Shown here piece by piece: positions 1 to 8,277 of a stretch of 64,000 nucleotides of DNA; the stretch's first letter is position 1; each line of letters opens with the position of its first letter. Both the position numbers and the translations under genes were made by a program. Source of the stretch: Bradyrhizobium sp. LLZ17. Its GTDB lineage: Bacteria; Pseudomonadota; Alphaproteobacteria; Rhizobiales; Xanthobacteraceae. The DNA lies in contig NZ_CP165734.1 in NCBI RefSeq assembly GCF_041200145.1, positions 124,001 to 188,000 on the forward strand. Reading direction: 5' to 3'. A model generated the notes under the pieces. It ran no database searches. It worked only from the letters and a program-made list of their open reading frames with translations, and was not told the DNA's origin.

Positions 1-116
1 ACACGTTCGGTTCCGGTATAGGAACACCGTGCTATTGCGGATTCCTCAGCTCCGTTGGAGGAGTCAGGATTGCTCCTGCCGGGGCTGCGATTTCATTCCG
101 AGCAAATTTTTCCGGC
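1..116 (+). ncRNA. possible structured transcript ending at the 117-144 terminator
   Basis: Nothing convincing is encoded here. The stretch can fold: GGTTCC pairs loosely with GGAAC near 10-28, and AGGAG near 60 pairs with CTCCT near 74. It ends directly at a clear rho-independent terminator. Hairpins followed by a terminator, with no good reading frame, suggest a small RNA or the untranslated end of a gene lying left of the window. I do not recognise an RNA family. The call rests on layout only. Confidence 0.22.
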
Positions 117-144
117 GGGGGTCGCGCGAATGCGGCCCTTTTTT
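117..144 (+). terminator. rho-independent terminator
   Basis: A 7-bp stem (GGGTCGC at 119-125 pairing with GCGGCCC at 132-138, one G-T wobble) with a six-base loop is followed at once by six T residues (139-144). It reads as a plus-strand terminator for whatever is transcribed from the left edge. Confidence 0.6.
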
Positions 145-171
145 ACTTCACAGTCGCGGGGGTAAGACACC

Positions 172-250
172 GATGCGGCCAACACGAACGCCAACGCAAC
201 TGACGATCGATTTTGCTGAAGATGAGCAGGATTTCGGTACCATACGGTGA
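172..250 (+). CDS. possible 25-residue acidic peptide
   Basis: A short ATG frame begins nine bases after a G-rich stretch that could act as a ribosome binding site, and it ends at TGA. The peptide has a Thr/Arg-rich start and an acidic second half (motif DFAEDEQDFG). I recognise no family. Comparison of related genomes for conservation would be needed; chance occurrence is quite possible. Confidence 0.2.
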
Positions 251-400
251 AGGCCCCTTGGCGTGAGGTCTCGCGCGCAAAGATGTGAGCCCGCCAAATG
301 GCAGGTTACAAATTGGCGGGACACAGATGACGACAGTTGCGGTTTTGTCGGATTCTCTGCGGCCGGTGTAAGCTCGGCGCCATCAAAAGGGAGCCTGACA

Positions 401-829
401 ATGACAAGGCAGGAGAAGCTTGTGCTGATCGAGCGCTTGCACGACATCTGGAGCACGGGCGATACCCGGTCGATCCACGAGGTGTATGCCGAAAGCTTCG
501 TCGCCCACATGCCGAAGGGTTGGGGGCCGGCCCCATCCCGTGACGGACACGACGGTATCCGACAGGCAATCGAGCGGCTCCGTTCCGGCTTTCCGGACTG
601 GCGCGAGCACATTGACGACATTGTCATAGATGAAGACAGAGTGGCCGTTCGATATCACTCTACGGGCACTCATCTCGGTGCGTTCGCGGGCATGCCCGCC
701 AGCTGTCGTCGTGTTGAGGTCGATGAATTGTCGATCTTCCGAATCAAGGAAGGACGCGTTGTGGAGCAATGGTGCCTCAACGACGACCTTGCCTTCGGAA
801 AGCAGATTCGAGGCGAACCTCTCAGCTAA
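401..829 (+). CDS. SnoaL-like / ester cyclase family protein
   Basis: This 142-residue protein has the size and pattern of the SnoaL-like branch of the NTF2 fold: an N-terminal helix (EKLVLIERLHDIW), a DGHDGIRQAIERLR helix after the first strand, the family's 'FPDWREHIDDIV' segment near residue 65, then strands ending in 'VVEQWCLNDD'. Family members form a conical pocket and range from polyketide cyclases to uncharacterised proteins, so the substrate cannot be named. The ATG at 401 is chosen because AAAGGGAG lies just upstream and because the in-frame extension to 263 does not look like this fold. It stands alone, next to an IS66 remnant, in a region that looks accessory. Confidence 0.75.
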   Translation: MTRQEKLVLIERLHDIWSTGDTRSIHEVYAESFVAHMPKGWGPAPSRDGHDGIRQAIERLRSGFPDWREHIDDIVIDEDRVAVRYHSTGTHLGAFAGMPASCRRVEVDELSIFRIKEGRVVEQWCLNDDLAFGKQIRGEPLS

Positions 830-912
830 CCGAGGGCTGCTGTCCGCCATTCTCAACATTCAGTGTACGATCCCGTCAACGCCCCGGGGTTTGGGCGAAT
901 GGCTGGCTGTGC

Positions 913-1075
913 TCAGGCAGCGTGAGCGACGTTCTGAGGACGCCAGTTCCAAGGCAGAAGTTCGTGAATACGCTTTGCGGGGTGGTCCGGCAAGCGGGCG
1001 GGCACGTCGGCCACCAAGCCTGCGCATCAATGTCGTCGAGCTTGGCACTGGCAATCCTGGGTGTAGATCGAATTT
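913..1075 (-). mobile_element. IS66-family TnpC C-terminal remnant
   Basis: Read on the minus strand with frameshifts allowed, this stretch recovers the characteristic end of an IS66 transposase: IASAKLDDIDAQAW, then LADVPARLPDHPAKRI, then HELLPWNWRP, then a stop at 913-915. A one-base insertion near 1058 and a one-base deletion near 1002 separate the pieces. No other IS66 genes and no terminal inverted repeats are visible. It is therefore a decayed fragment that fills most of the 366-base gap between the two flanking small genes. Other apparent reading frames across it are chance. Confidence 0.7.
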
Positions 1076-1098
1076 CGCCAAGGGCCTGTAGAATGAAA

Positions 1099-1122
1099 GA
1101 GGCCGCCCAACCTGGCGGCCTC
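1099..1122. terminator. hairpin, possible terminator
   Basis: GAGGCCGCC pairs perfectly with GGCGGCCTC across a short loop, followed on the plus strand by ACTTATTT. The T-run is weak, so termination is only likely. It lies at the upstream edge of the IS66 remnant. Confidence 0.4.
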
Positions 1123-1195
1123 ACTTATTTGCGGAGGCGCGGTCTGTCGTGCTGGTTCCGTGTTATAGTGAATTGTGACAACCGGAGATCGTCCA

Positions 1196-1375
1196 ATGTG
1201 GACGTGGACATTTGTCGTCGTTTCCTTGGCTTCGATACCGCTTGCAACCCATATGGCGCATGTCCGCGACAGGTCACCCCGAGCTTGGTTCTGGATAGCT
1301 GCCGTCGTTGGTCCTTTGGCGCCTTTGGCGCTCCTTGCTCTTGGCCGAGGCAAGCATCCCGCGCCGGCGAACTAG
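1196..1375 (+). CDS. small membrane protein, unknown function
   Basis: This 59-residue protein starts at ATG 1196, eight bases after GGAG. It has two hydrophobic stretches, roughly residues 2-21 and 33-50 (AWFWIAAVVGPLAPLALLAL), joined by a short basic loop (HVRDRSPR), and ends with a short tail GRGKHPAPAN. The layout predicts a two-helix inner-membrane protein. I recognise no family. It converges with the signal-peptide protein at 1393-1920. Confidence 0.5.
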   Translation: MWTWTFVVVSLASIPLATHMAHVRDRSPRAWFWIAAVVGPLAPLALLALGRGKHPAPAN

Positions 1376-1392
1376 GTGTGGTGGCCTCGCGC

Positions 1393-1920
1393 CTAACCCT
1401 TCACGGCGGGTACGGGCGGCACCGGCAGAATGATTTCGGAAGCGACCTTCCAGTCCTTCCCGACGCGAAGCCAATTGATGATCATAAGAAACGGCTTGGC
1501 TGTTCCATCCTGCCCCGCATAAGAGACCGTGATGTTCATCGGCACGTAGGACTCGGCGACGTCGCGCGTCAGGCCGACAACCTTGAGCTTCGAATAATCG
1601 GGCTCGAGCACGACCGGACCGGAGCCGCCGATATCATGCAGCTTTTGATCAATCGCCTCGTTGCCCCAATAACCGGCCCAGTTGCCCTCGGACTGGATCG
1701 CGCTCTTAGCCACCAATAAGGTCGAGGGCGATTGCCAGAACATCTCATGCAGAGCCTTGAAATCGTGCTTGTTGGCAAATTCCATCAGCCTGCCGAACTC
1801 CGACTTGATGGTACCAAGGGTCGTAGAATCGAGCGGCTCCTCCTTGACAGCGGAAGCAGCCCCGATAGTGCCCGTGGAAAGCGCCATGGCGGTGAGAGTG
1901 GTAAGAAGTGTCTTGTACAT
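1393..1920 (-). CDS. exported NTF2-like (SnoaL/DUF4440-type) protein
   Basis: The 175-residue product opens with a clear signal peptide (MYKTLLTTLTAMAL, then a small-residue region ending near GAASA at about residue 23), so it should be periplasmic. The mature part looks like an NTF2-type alpha+beta fold: an N-terminal helix (SEFGRLMEFANKHDF), a conserved-looking 'ALHEMFWQSP' turn, 'GNEAIDQKL', and C-terminal strands (PFLMIINWLRVGKDWKVASE). Catalysis cannot be inferred. No operon partner is evident. Confidence 0.6.
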   Translation of the reverse strand: MYKTLLTTLTAMALSTGTIGAASAVKEEPLDSTTLGTIKSEFGRLMEFANKHDFKALHEMFWQSPSTLLVAKSAIQSEGNWAGYWGNEAIDQKLHDIGGSGPVVLEPDYSKLKVVGLTRDVAESYVPMNITVSYAGQDGTAKPFLMIINWLRVGKDWKVASEIILPVPPVPAVKG

Positions 1921-2039
1921 GCGGGAATTCGCTTCCAGGTCGGTGGCTATGGGTCTGGTTCAGATCACAACGATGCCAGTCACTTTGCGCGATGGAGATG
2001 AGACACTCACTTCCATCGGCCGAGCACGGCTTCAGGACG

Positions 2040-2468
2040 TTAACTTGTACATTCGCGTAGCAGAGTTACGATTTTCGCATCGAGAGTTCGGGCGACGGCG
2101 AGGGCTTCCGAACTGCCGTAATGCAGCAGGTAACTCTCCATTTTGTCATAAGAGACGTGAACGCTATCGGGACGCTCATCAATGAGGACCGTGACTGGCG
2201 CGTAAGATCCAGCATCGGGCACGTGCCTGACCATTTCTTTCATGATAAGCGGATTGCCGACCACAAGCCGTATGATCTTAGGCGTCTTGGATCCCGTTTC
2301 GCGACGCAAGATGTCGCCCAAGTCGAACTCCGCGAAGAGCATAAGGTCGGTGCGGCCCACGCCGCTTTGGACAATGCGCTCAAAATCCGGGAAGGATTTT
2401 GCTGCCCTCGTCGCCCTAAAAAATTCGGCAATGTCAGGCTGACCGACCGCCGACTTGAGCGCAGCCAC
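2040..2468 (-). CDS. DUF302 domain protein with disrupted start
   Basis: The protein carries the DUF302 core: LMLFAEFDLGDILRRE, LVVGNPLIMKEM and APVTVLIDE, then VSYDKMESYLLHYG. DUF302 proteins are small single-domain proteins of unknown role. The first usable in-frame start is GTG at 2468. The same frame continues upstream to about 2522 and encodes family-like sequence (IEVERFSLTSSKPFDAVVAA) with no start codon. A well-placed ATG with GGAAGA before it (2532-2530) is in the wrong frame by one base. Either translation begins internally or at a rare codon, or one indel near 2517-2530 has broken the start. Confidence 0.65.
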   Translation of the reverse strand: MAALKSAVGQPDIAEFFRATRAAKSFPDFERIVQSGVGRTDLMLFAEFDLGDILRRETGSKTPKIIRLVVGNPLIMKEMVRHVPDAGSYAPVTVLIDERPDSVHVSYDKMESYLLHYGSSEALAVARTLDAKIVTLLRECTS

Positions 2469-2593
2469 GACAGCGTCGAAAGGTTTTGAACTCGTGAGGC
2501 TGAAGCGCTCAACTTCTATTTTGGATTGTCATCTTATCTTCCGTCCCAACGCTCATGATTGAAGTGGCTCGATCGCATCAGAAGTATCGGGGA

Positions 2594-3467
2594 TCACGCA
2601 ACCGAGGGCCGAGCGTCCAGGAAAGTCCGGACGTGGCTGACGAAGATCTCGTGGTGCTGAAACAGGGCGCCGTGCCCTGAATCGGGATAGAGGACCAGTT
2701 GAGCGTTGCTTAGTTCCCTAGACATCGCGTAGGCATTGCTCGCGGGCAGCATGGTGTCGTGGCTGCCGCTGACCACAAGAGCCGGCTGGCGGATGGCGCG
2801 AAGAATGGCGTGCCCGGGATCCGGCGTGGCGCACCAGGTGATCAGCGCTCTAGCTTGCGGATCGGTCACTGCGCTGCCGTTATCGGTGTCCCGATCGTCC
2901 TTACGCACCTTCGTCCGCTTCAGGAATGCCAGGCCGGACAACCGGCTGGCGGACGAATTCGTGAAGAAAAGCGGCAGGCGGGGGTCCGGCGCATCGGTTT
3001 GAGAGAACGCCTGCTGCAGAACCGCTAACAGGTGTTCCTCTCCGCCTTTCGGCGCGGTACCGACGAGTATGAGCTTGCGGACAAGCCGTTCGTGCTCGGC
3101 GGCAATCTCTTGGGCAACGCAGCCGCCGAGAGAAAAGCCCAGCAGGTCGACTTCAGAAGCGCCGAGTAGGTTGATGAAGGCTACTGCATCTCGCCATCGC
3201 TGCGATATTGTCAGGCGTTTGGCCGGTCGAGCGACCGACCCCGGCGTTGTCGAATGCGATTACAGGGCGATCGGTGGCGAGAGCGTTGACGACGGCGGGA
3301 TCCCACGCATCGATGTTGCCCGAAAAGTGCTGCAGGAGAACCAGCGGAGTTCCGGTCGCGGGGCCGAGACGGCGATAGGCGAAGCGGATTCCGTGGCCTT
3401 CGATGTAACGGGTTCGTGCCGTTTCGAGTGTGGGACCGTCCTGGTTCGCGATGTCGAGTTGAGTCAT
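2594..3467 (-). CDS. alpha/beta hydrolase, frameshifted as sequenced
   Basis: Two adjacent frames form one alpha/beta-hydrolase of about 290 residues. The N-terminal part (ATG 3467) has LVLLQHFSGNIDAWDPA, FDNAGVGRSTG and then IAAMAR, where it derails near 3189-3192. Shifting frame restores AVAFINLLGASEVDLLGFS, the nucleophile elbow GFSLGG and LVGTAPKGGEEH. The other frame continues with the acid/histidine region (VVSGSHDTMLP, YPDSGHGALFQ) to the stop at 2594. One extra or two missing bases explain the break. The family hydrolyses esters or similar bonds; the substrate is unknown. With the next hydrolase and the AraC gene it may form a regulated group. Confidence 0.75.
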
Positions 3468-3626
3468 ATCGTACTCCGAATGCTTGGCATGAAATGATCG
3501 AGCGGGTGACCCGCGAGCGCGGCGAGCGAGGCATTCCTCTAGGATGCCACTGGCGCTTCTGCGCCTTTGCCAGGTTTGCGCCATCGCGGTCTGAGGCGTT
3601 CTGCATTCCTCTGAGCGAGCGTGCGC

Positions 3627-3652
3627 GCTCCCGGCGCGAAAGCGCCGGGAGC
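3627..3652. terminator. strong hairpin between two hydrolase genes
   Basis: An 11-bp perfect GC-rich stem (GCTCCCGGCGC / GCGCCGGGAGC) closes a GAAA tetraloop directly downstream of the minus-strand hydrolase that ends at 3660. There is no T-run, so it may stabilise the 3' end rather than terminate on its own. Confidence 0.45.
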
Positions 3653-3659
3653 GGTACAG

Positions 3660-4430
3660 TCACCTCGCGAGCGCCGCCTTTTCGATGACCTCAGCGACTT
3701 GCTTCGCATGGACGACGAGCGAGGCATGGCTGCCGGTGACTTCCGTCGTCTGAGCATGGATCCTGGCTGCGAACGACTTCTGGGCCTCGGGCGCGAGGAC
3801 TTTGTCCTTCGTGCTGATGACGTAGAAATTCGGCTTGTGATGCCAGGCCGCAATGTCGACAGGGGCTTCGAATGCAACGTGGTTCAGCGGAAGTTGCGAG
3901 GTGGCCAGATGCGCGGCGATCTCCGGGGGAAGGTCGGCCGCCACCGCGGAAGGAAACACCTTCGGGTCGATGTAGAGGTTGCCCTTGTCGTCGGGATGAA
4001 TAGCGTTGCCGCCTTCGGTCGGCGGGCCGGCTTTGGACAGCGACGCCAGAGACTCTCCGACGTCGGGCGCGAACGCGGAGACATAAACCAGCGCCGAAAC
4101 CTTGGGATCGTCCCCTGCTTGCGTGATGACGATCCCACCCCATGAGTGGCCGACCAGAACGGTCCTGCCGTCCTGATTCGCGAGCGCCTGCTTGGTGGCA
4201 TCAACGTCTGCGGCGAGCGAAGTGAGCGGATTTTCGACGAGCGTGACGTGGTAGCCTTTTTTCGTAAGAATATCGGCAACGGGCTGCCAGCTCGTCTGGT
4301 CAACGAAAGCGCCGTGCACGAGCACGATATTGTGGGCTGCCCCCTTGGGCAGTTCGGCGGAGTGGACGGAGCCGGCCAATGTCGTGCCGGCCAGCAGTAC
4401 GGTGGCGGCGGAGAGGAGGATATTTCGCAT
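3660..4430 (-). CDS. exported alpha/beta hydrolase
   Basis: The 256-residue protein begins with a signal peptide (MRNILLSAATVLLAGTTLAG, cleavage near VHSA). It then shows an alpha/beta-hydrolase core: the oxyanion strand NIVLVHGAFVDQTSW, the nucleophile elbow GHSWGG near residue 97, an acid region (FYVISTKDKVLAPE) and a C-terminal histidine (GSHASLVVHA). This sub-type resembles small plant-esterase-like bacterial hydrolases of unknown substrate. ATG 4430 has AGGAAC seven bases upstream, and longer in-frame starts would lose the signal peptide. It is divergent from the AraC regulator at 4645, and the intergenic region holds repeated ATCGTCC motifs. Confidence 0.8.
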   Translation of the reverse strand: MRNILLSAATVLLAGTTLAGSVHSAELPKGAAHNIVLVHGAFVDQTSWQPVADILTKKGYHVTLVENPLTSLAADVDATKQALANQDGRTVLVGHSWGGIVITQAGDDPKVSALVYVSAFAPDVGESLASLSKAGPPTEGGNAIHPDDKGNLYIDPKVFPSAVAADLPPEIAAHLATSQLPLNHVAFEAPVDIAAWHHKPNFYVISTKDKVLAPEAQKSFAARIHAQTTEVTGSHASLVVHAKQVAEVIEKAALAR

Positions 4431-4580
4431 TGATTGTTCCTGTTGGTATGTCGGACGAACACGGTCCGGGGAAATGGACAGGCGTTTCCAGCAAGGTCGC
4501 GGTTCTTCCATCTGCCGTTGGCGAAATGGTTGCCGCACGTCACGTCGGCCCGCCGTGGCATGACCTATTCCGCGGACCTC

Positions 4581-4625
4581 TCGGACGATAGGGACCAATC
4601 GTCCGGATCTTGTGTCCGATCGTCC
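4581..4625. promoter_or_regulatory. candidate operator: three ATCGTCC-type repeats
   Basis: The gap between the divergent hydrolase and AraC genes contains TCGGACGAT (4581-4589) facing ATCGTCCGG (4598-4606) as an inverted pair, and a third ATCGTCC (4619-4625) in direct orientation. The two direct copies are 21 bp apart, two helical turns. This is the geometry expected for AraC-family binding, but no binding is shown. Confidence 0.45.
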
Positions 4626-4644
4626 ACTGCTCTAGTCTCGGTGG

Positions 4645-5601
4645 ATGGATATACTCACCCAGGTGCTCGATCGGGTTCGTCTCGGCGGGACGCTGCTCTT
4701 TCATTTCGAGCTCGGCCATCCCTGGCATCTTGAATTGCCGGCGCGCCCCTACGCCCTGTTTCACTATCTCAGCCAGGGTTCAGCGACCCTCGCGCTCGAA
4801 CAGGGAGAGGAAATCCAGATCACCGGGGGCGATTTTGTCGTGATCACACGTGGCGAGCCCCATGTGTTTTATTCGGATCGCCGGGCCGAGCCTTTGCGCA
4901 TCGTGGATATCGAACGGTCGTCGCCACGCCTCGGCTTCCTTCGCCACGGCAACGGTGCAAAACCGCTCTCGACCATGCTCTGCGGCAATTTTACGGTGTC
5001 GCGGCCGATGTTTGGCAGCGTGCTGGAGTTGCTTCCACCCGTGCTCTTGCTGAAGCCGACCTCGGACCGTGGTTGGCTCGAAGCCATCCTGCGCCGCATG
5101 ATGAGCGAGTCCGCGCTCGAGCGTCCTGGCCAAGGCGTCGCGCTTTCACGACTGACGGAAGTGCTGTTTGTCGAGGTGCTCCGAAGCTGGATCGCGTCTC
5201 TCAGTCCCGGACAAGGCGGCTGGATCGGGGCCATTTCTGACCCCCATATCGGACCGGCGCTGAAGCTGATTCACAAAAGTCCGGAGCAGCTTTGGACGCT
5301 GAGCGATCTTGGCCGTCGCGTCGGGCTCGGCCGCTCGGCATTTTCGGCGCGCTTCAGCAGGCTCGTCGGCCAGCCCATGCAACGTTATGTGATCGAACGC
5401 CGGATGGCGGAGGCGGCGTTCCTGCTGGAAACCAGCGACGAGCCCATCGCACGCATCGCCAGCCGGGTTGGTTACGAGACAGCGGCGGCCTTTTCAAAGC
5501 TGTTTCACCGGCATCACGGACTGTCGCCCGGCCGATACCGGGCCGCTCGACGACTTGATGGAAGTCGCCCGCAACCGAACAGTTCGGCAGTACAAGCATA
5601 G
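4645..5601 (+). CDS. AraC-family transcriptional regulator (cupin N-domain)
   Basis: The protein is 318 residues. Residues 1-190 resemble the cupin-type sensor domain of this subgroup (HPWHLELPARPYALFHYL, then GGDFVVITRGEPHVF). Residues 200-300 form the two helix-turn-helix motifs of AraC: WTLSDLGRRVGLGRSAFSAR and the family signature region IARIASRVGYETAAAFSKLF followed by GLSPGRYR. It should bind DNA and respond to a small ligand. Its position divergent from the exported hydrolase, with repeats between them, suggests that it controls that gene and perhaps itself. The start at 4645 lacks a strong ribosome site. Confidence 0.88.
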   Translation: MDILTQVLDRVRLGGTLLFHFELGHPWHLELPARPYALFHYLSQGSATLALEQGEEIQITGGDFVVITRGEPHVFYSDRRAEPLRIVDIERSSPRLGFLRHGNGAKPLSTMLCGNFTVSRPMFGSVLELLPPVLLLKPTSDRGWLEAILRRMMSESALERPGQGVALSRLTEVLFVEVLRSWIASLSPGQGGWIGAISDPHIGPALKLIHKSPEQLWTLSDLGRRVGLGRSAFSARFSRLVGQPMQRYVIERRMAEAAFLLETSDEPIARIASRVGYETAAAFSKLFHRHHGLSPGRYRAARRLDGSRPQPNSSAVQA

Positions 5602-5821
5602 CCGACCTTCGGCGTCTTTTCCGGTTCGGTCGCTGTCGGGTTCAATCTGGAGATGCGCGGCGACTTCACCGAGCCTGGCCCGCGATCCAACCTCGTCAAA
5701 CTCACCCGTGAGACGTGCGACCAGGCTTCATTTCCAATTTGTAATCGATCATTGGTGAACCAATGCAGTCGTCGGACGCAACTGAGATTTGTGACCATCG
5801 ATATTCAGTGGAGAATTTCCG

Positions 5822-6136
5822 ATGAAGCGTCTCGTTCTTGCGGCGATATTGTTGATGAGCGCTTTAGTCGGTGCCCAAGCCGACTCAGAGTATGCGAACA
5901 CCCAAAAACAGTGGCGCGGGGATGATGCCCTCCATGCCGATGCACAATATTGCGATCAGCGCTTCGGAGTGGTGCTGGACGGCGCCGCAACTTCAGCCGC
6001 CTATAAGAAATGTATGCTCGGCCGGGGTTGGCGGTACAGGCGCTCCACCCACCCACAGACCTGGATTGATCCCGAAATTGGTGACACCTGCCACGACATC
6101 CTTGGCGGGCTTGGCTCGTCTTGCGGGAATTTCTAG
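5822..6136 (+). CDS. small exported cysteine-containing protein, unknown function
   Basis: A 104-residue protein with a standard signal peptide (MKRLVLAAILLMSALVGAQA). The mature part of about 84 residues has four cysteines (in YCDQRF, KKCMLGRGW, DTCHDI, SSCGNF), enough for two disulfides. The segment AYKKCMLGRGWRY resembles short cysteine-containing secreted proteins common in Bradyrhizobium, but I cannot name a family. It is preceded by a 220-base region where I see no gene. It stands alone. Confidence 0.6.
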   Translation: MKRLVLAAILLMSALVGAQADSEYANTQKQWRGDDALHADAQYCDQRFGVVLDGAATSAAYKKCMLGRGWRYRRSTHPQTWIDPEIGDTCHDILGGLGSSCGNF

Positions 6137-6336
6137 TGAGGTCCCGCAACACGAGTGACCCAACGCAGGCTTGCGGATGGTCCCGCAACCCCGCTCGCAA
6201 GGGCAATTTGTCCTGGCGCGCGGGTGCGGTCGGTGTCAAAGCAAAGCGGATATCACACCGATTTATGAGTACGCGCCCCAGGACACGAGGGATCAATACG
6301 GAGCCCCGAGTGGCTGCGGGAGGGTCGCCATGTCGC

Positions 6337-7140
6337 CTAAAGATTACCGACTTCGCGGCCGAGGTTCAGCTCAAAGTCGCCGGCGCTTCCTATGCCTCGC
6401 GCGCGCAGCTTCGGCATGCGCTCGGCTGCGCCTGGCCAGCGGAACGTGGTGAAGAAGGTGTCCTGCGTCGCCTGCAGCTGAGCGGGGTCCGGCAGGCCGT
6501 GCTGGTTGATGGTCGCTTTGCAGGTGCTCAGCGCCTGTTTGTCGAACGACAGGATGCGCCCCACGAAATTCGCGACGAACTCATCGAGGTGGGCTTCGGG
6601 GATGGCGCGGTTGATCCAGCCGTATCGTTCGGCGGTCTCGGCATCGAAATCGTCGCTCCCGAGGATGATCTCCATCGCGCGCGAGCGGCCCACCAGGATC
6701 GGCAGGCGTTGAAGCGCCCCGCCGCCTGGGATGAGGCCGCATCCGACCTCAGGCTGGCCAAAGATCGCCTTTTCCTTGCTGGCGAAGCGCATGTCGCAGG
6801 CCAGGGTGAACTCGCTCCCACCGCCGCGCGCCCGGCCGCGGATCACCGCAACGCTGAGGACGTTGCTATGAGCCAGCTTGGTGGCCGGTTCGATCCAGCG
6901 TGGCGCGCCGAACCGGCTGCGGGGCTCGGCCGTGCTGTAGTGAGCGATGAAGAAGTCCGGGTTGGCGCTCTCGAAGGTCACGACCTTCAGCGCATCGTCC
7001 GCGTCGATCTCCTCCACCAAATCGTAGAACTCGTCGTAGGTGCGATCATCGATCGCGTTGATCGGCGGGTTGTTGAAGGTCACGCGCCAATAGCCCGGCG
7101 TGGACTTGTCGATGCTGATCCTGGTGGGGATGTCGCTCAT
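6337..7140 (-). CDS. enoyl-CoA hydratase/isomerase family protein
   Basis: The 267-residue protein follows the crotonase fold: a VTFNNPPINAIDD N-terminal strand, the oxyanion-hole segment SVAVIRGRARGGGSEFTLAC near residue 100, then FGQPEVGCGLIPGGGALQRL and 'LPILVGRSRAMEIILGSDDF'. Members hydrate, isomerise or cleave acyl-CoA thioesters. The usual first catalytic Glu position is not certain by eye, so the reaction is open. It lies 40 bases downstream of the quinone oxidoreductase on the same strand and is probably co-transcribed with it. Confidence 0.8.
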   Translation of the reverse strand: MSDIPTRISIDKSTPGYWRVTFNNPPINAIDDRTYDEFYDLVEEIDADDALKVVTFESANPDFFIAHYSTAEPRSRFGAPRWIEPATKLAHSNVLSVAVIRGRARGGGSEFTLACDMRFASKEKAIFGQPEVGCGLIPGGGALQRLPILVGRSRAMEIILGSDDFDAETAERYGWINRAIPEAHLDEFVANFVGRILSFDKQALSTCKATINQHGLPDPAQLQATQDTFFTTFRWPGAAERMPKLRARGIGSAGDFELNLGREVGNL

Positions 7141-7180
7141 GGTTGCCTCCGTTCCATGGACTTGTTGAGTGAGCCTTGCG

Positions 7181-8173
7181 TCAGGGGACGATGACGAGCT
7201 TCCCGCGCGTATGTCCGCCGGCTAGAATCTCGTAGGCGGCAGCGAGCTGATCGAAGCCATAGGTCGCGCTCACGGAGGCGCGGATGGCGCCGGTGTCGAT
7301 CAGGGCCGCGATCTCCGCCAGTTGAGCGCCGTCCGGCCGGGTGAGGGGGCCATGGAACTCCGCCTTGCGGGCGGCGGCGCGCGCGATGAACGGTCGAATG
7401 GCCGCCGAAGCTTGCTCGGCCACCGGAGGCGGGAAGCCGATTTCGCGATAGCTCTGGGCATCGGCGGTGCGCACCAGGCCGACATAGCGGCCGCCCTCGC
7501 GCAGGGTGTCGATGCCACGCTCGATCAGCGGACCGCACACACCGTCGTAGACGACGTCGAATGGGCCGGCAGCCTCGAAGCTTTCGGTCGTGTAGTCGAT
7601 CGTGCGGTCCGCTCCGAGCCCAGCCATGAACGCCTGGCTGTCCGGTCCGCCCGTCGCAACGACGTAGGCCCCCAGGTGCTTCGCGAGCTGGATGGCGAAG
7701 GCGCCGACGCCGCCCGCGCCTGCCTGGATCAAGATCCTTTCGCCGGCCTTGAGCTGCGCGCGCTCCACAAATGCCTGCCAGGTGGTCAAGGCGACCGTCG
7801 GCAGGCTCGCCGCCTCCTCGAAGGAAAGGGTGCGCGGCTTGTGCGCCAGGAGACTGAGTGGAACGGCTGCGCGGTCGGCATAGGCGCCGGGACGCCGGTT
7901 GGGCAGGCGGGCGTAAACCTCGGCACCTGCCTTGAACGCCCCGCCCGAGGGCGCGGAGACAACAACGCCGGCGACGTCGTAGCCCAACACCTGCGGAAAG
8001 GTGAATGGAAAGGCGGCATGGAACAGACCCTGCCGCATGGCGATCTCGACGGGATTCGCACCGGCGGCCCGGACCTCGATCAACGCCTCGTCGGCGCCCG
8101 GGACAGGATCGATGACCTCCCCGTAGCCGACCACGGAATTGTCGCCATAGCCCGTGATGTACGCTGCCCGCAT
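7181..8173 (-). CDS. NADP-dependent quinone oxidoreductase-type MDR protein
   Basis: A 330-residue medium-chain dehydrogenase/reductase. The GroES-like N-domain has GANPVEIAMRQG and VLGYDVAGVV. The Rossmann domain has the QOR-type nucleotide motif ILIQAGAGGVGAFAIQLAK near residue 150 and ends with HTRGKLVIV. The structural and catalytic zinc cysteines of alcohol dehydrogenases are absent, so it is zinc-independent and probably reduces quinones or enones with NADPH. The gene precedes the enoyl-CoA hydratase homologue and follows an HxlR regulator about 200 bases away on the same strand. Confidence 0.85.
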   Translation of the reverse strand: MRAAYITGYGDNSVVGYGEVIDPVPGADEALIEVRAAGANPVEIAMRQGLFHAAFPFTFPQVLGYDVAGVVVSAPSGGAFKAGAEVYARLPNRRPGAYADRAAVPLSLLAHKPRTLSFEEAASLPTVALTTWQAFVERAQLKAGERILIQAGAGGVGAFAIQLAKHLGAYVVATGGPDSQAFMAGLGADRTIDYTTESFEAAGPFDVVYDGVCGPLIERGIDTLREGGRYVGLVRTADAQSYREIGFPPPVAEQASAAIRPFIARAAARKAEFHGPLTRPDGAQLAEIAALIDTGAIRASVSATYGFDQLAAAYEILAGGHTRGKLVIVP

Positions 8174-8277
8174 TTCATTCTCCTCGCGCTAGGTCGTCCG
8201 ACCAATTAGTCTCATTATTGAACTTTTATGCGCTTGAATGAACGTTGGCAAGCCCCGTCGGGGCGCCGGCGTGAATG

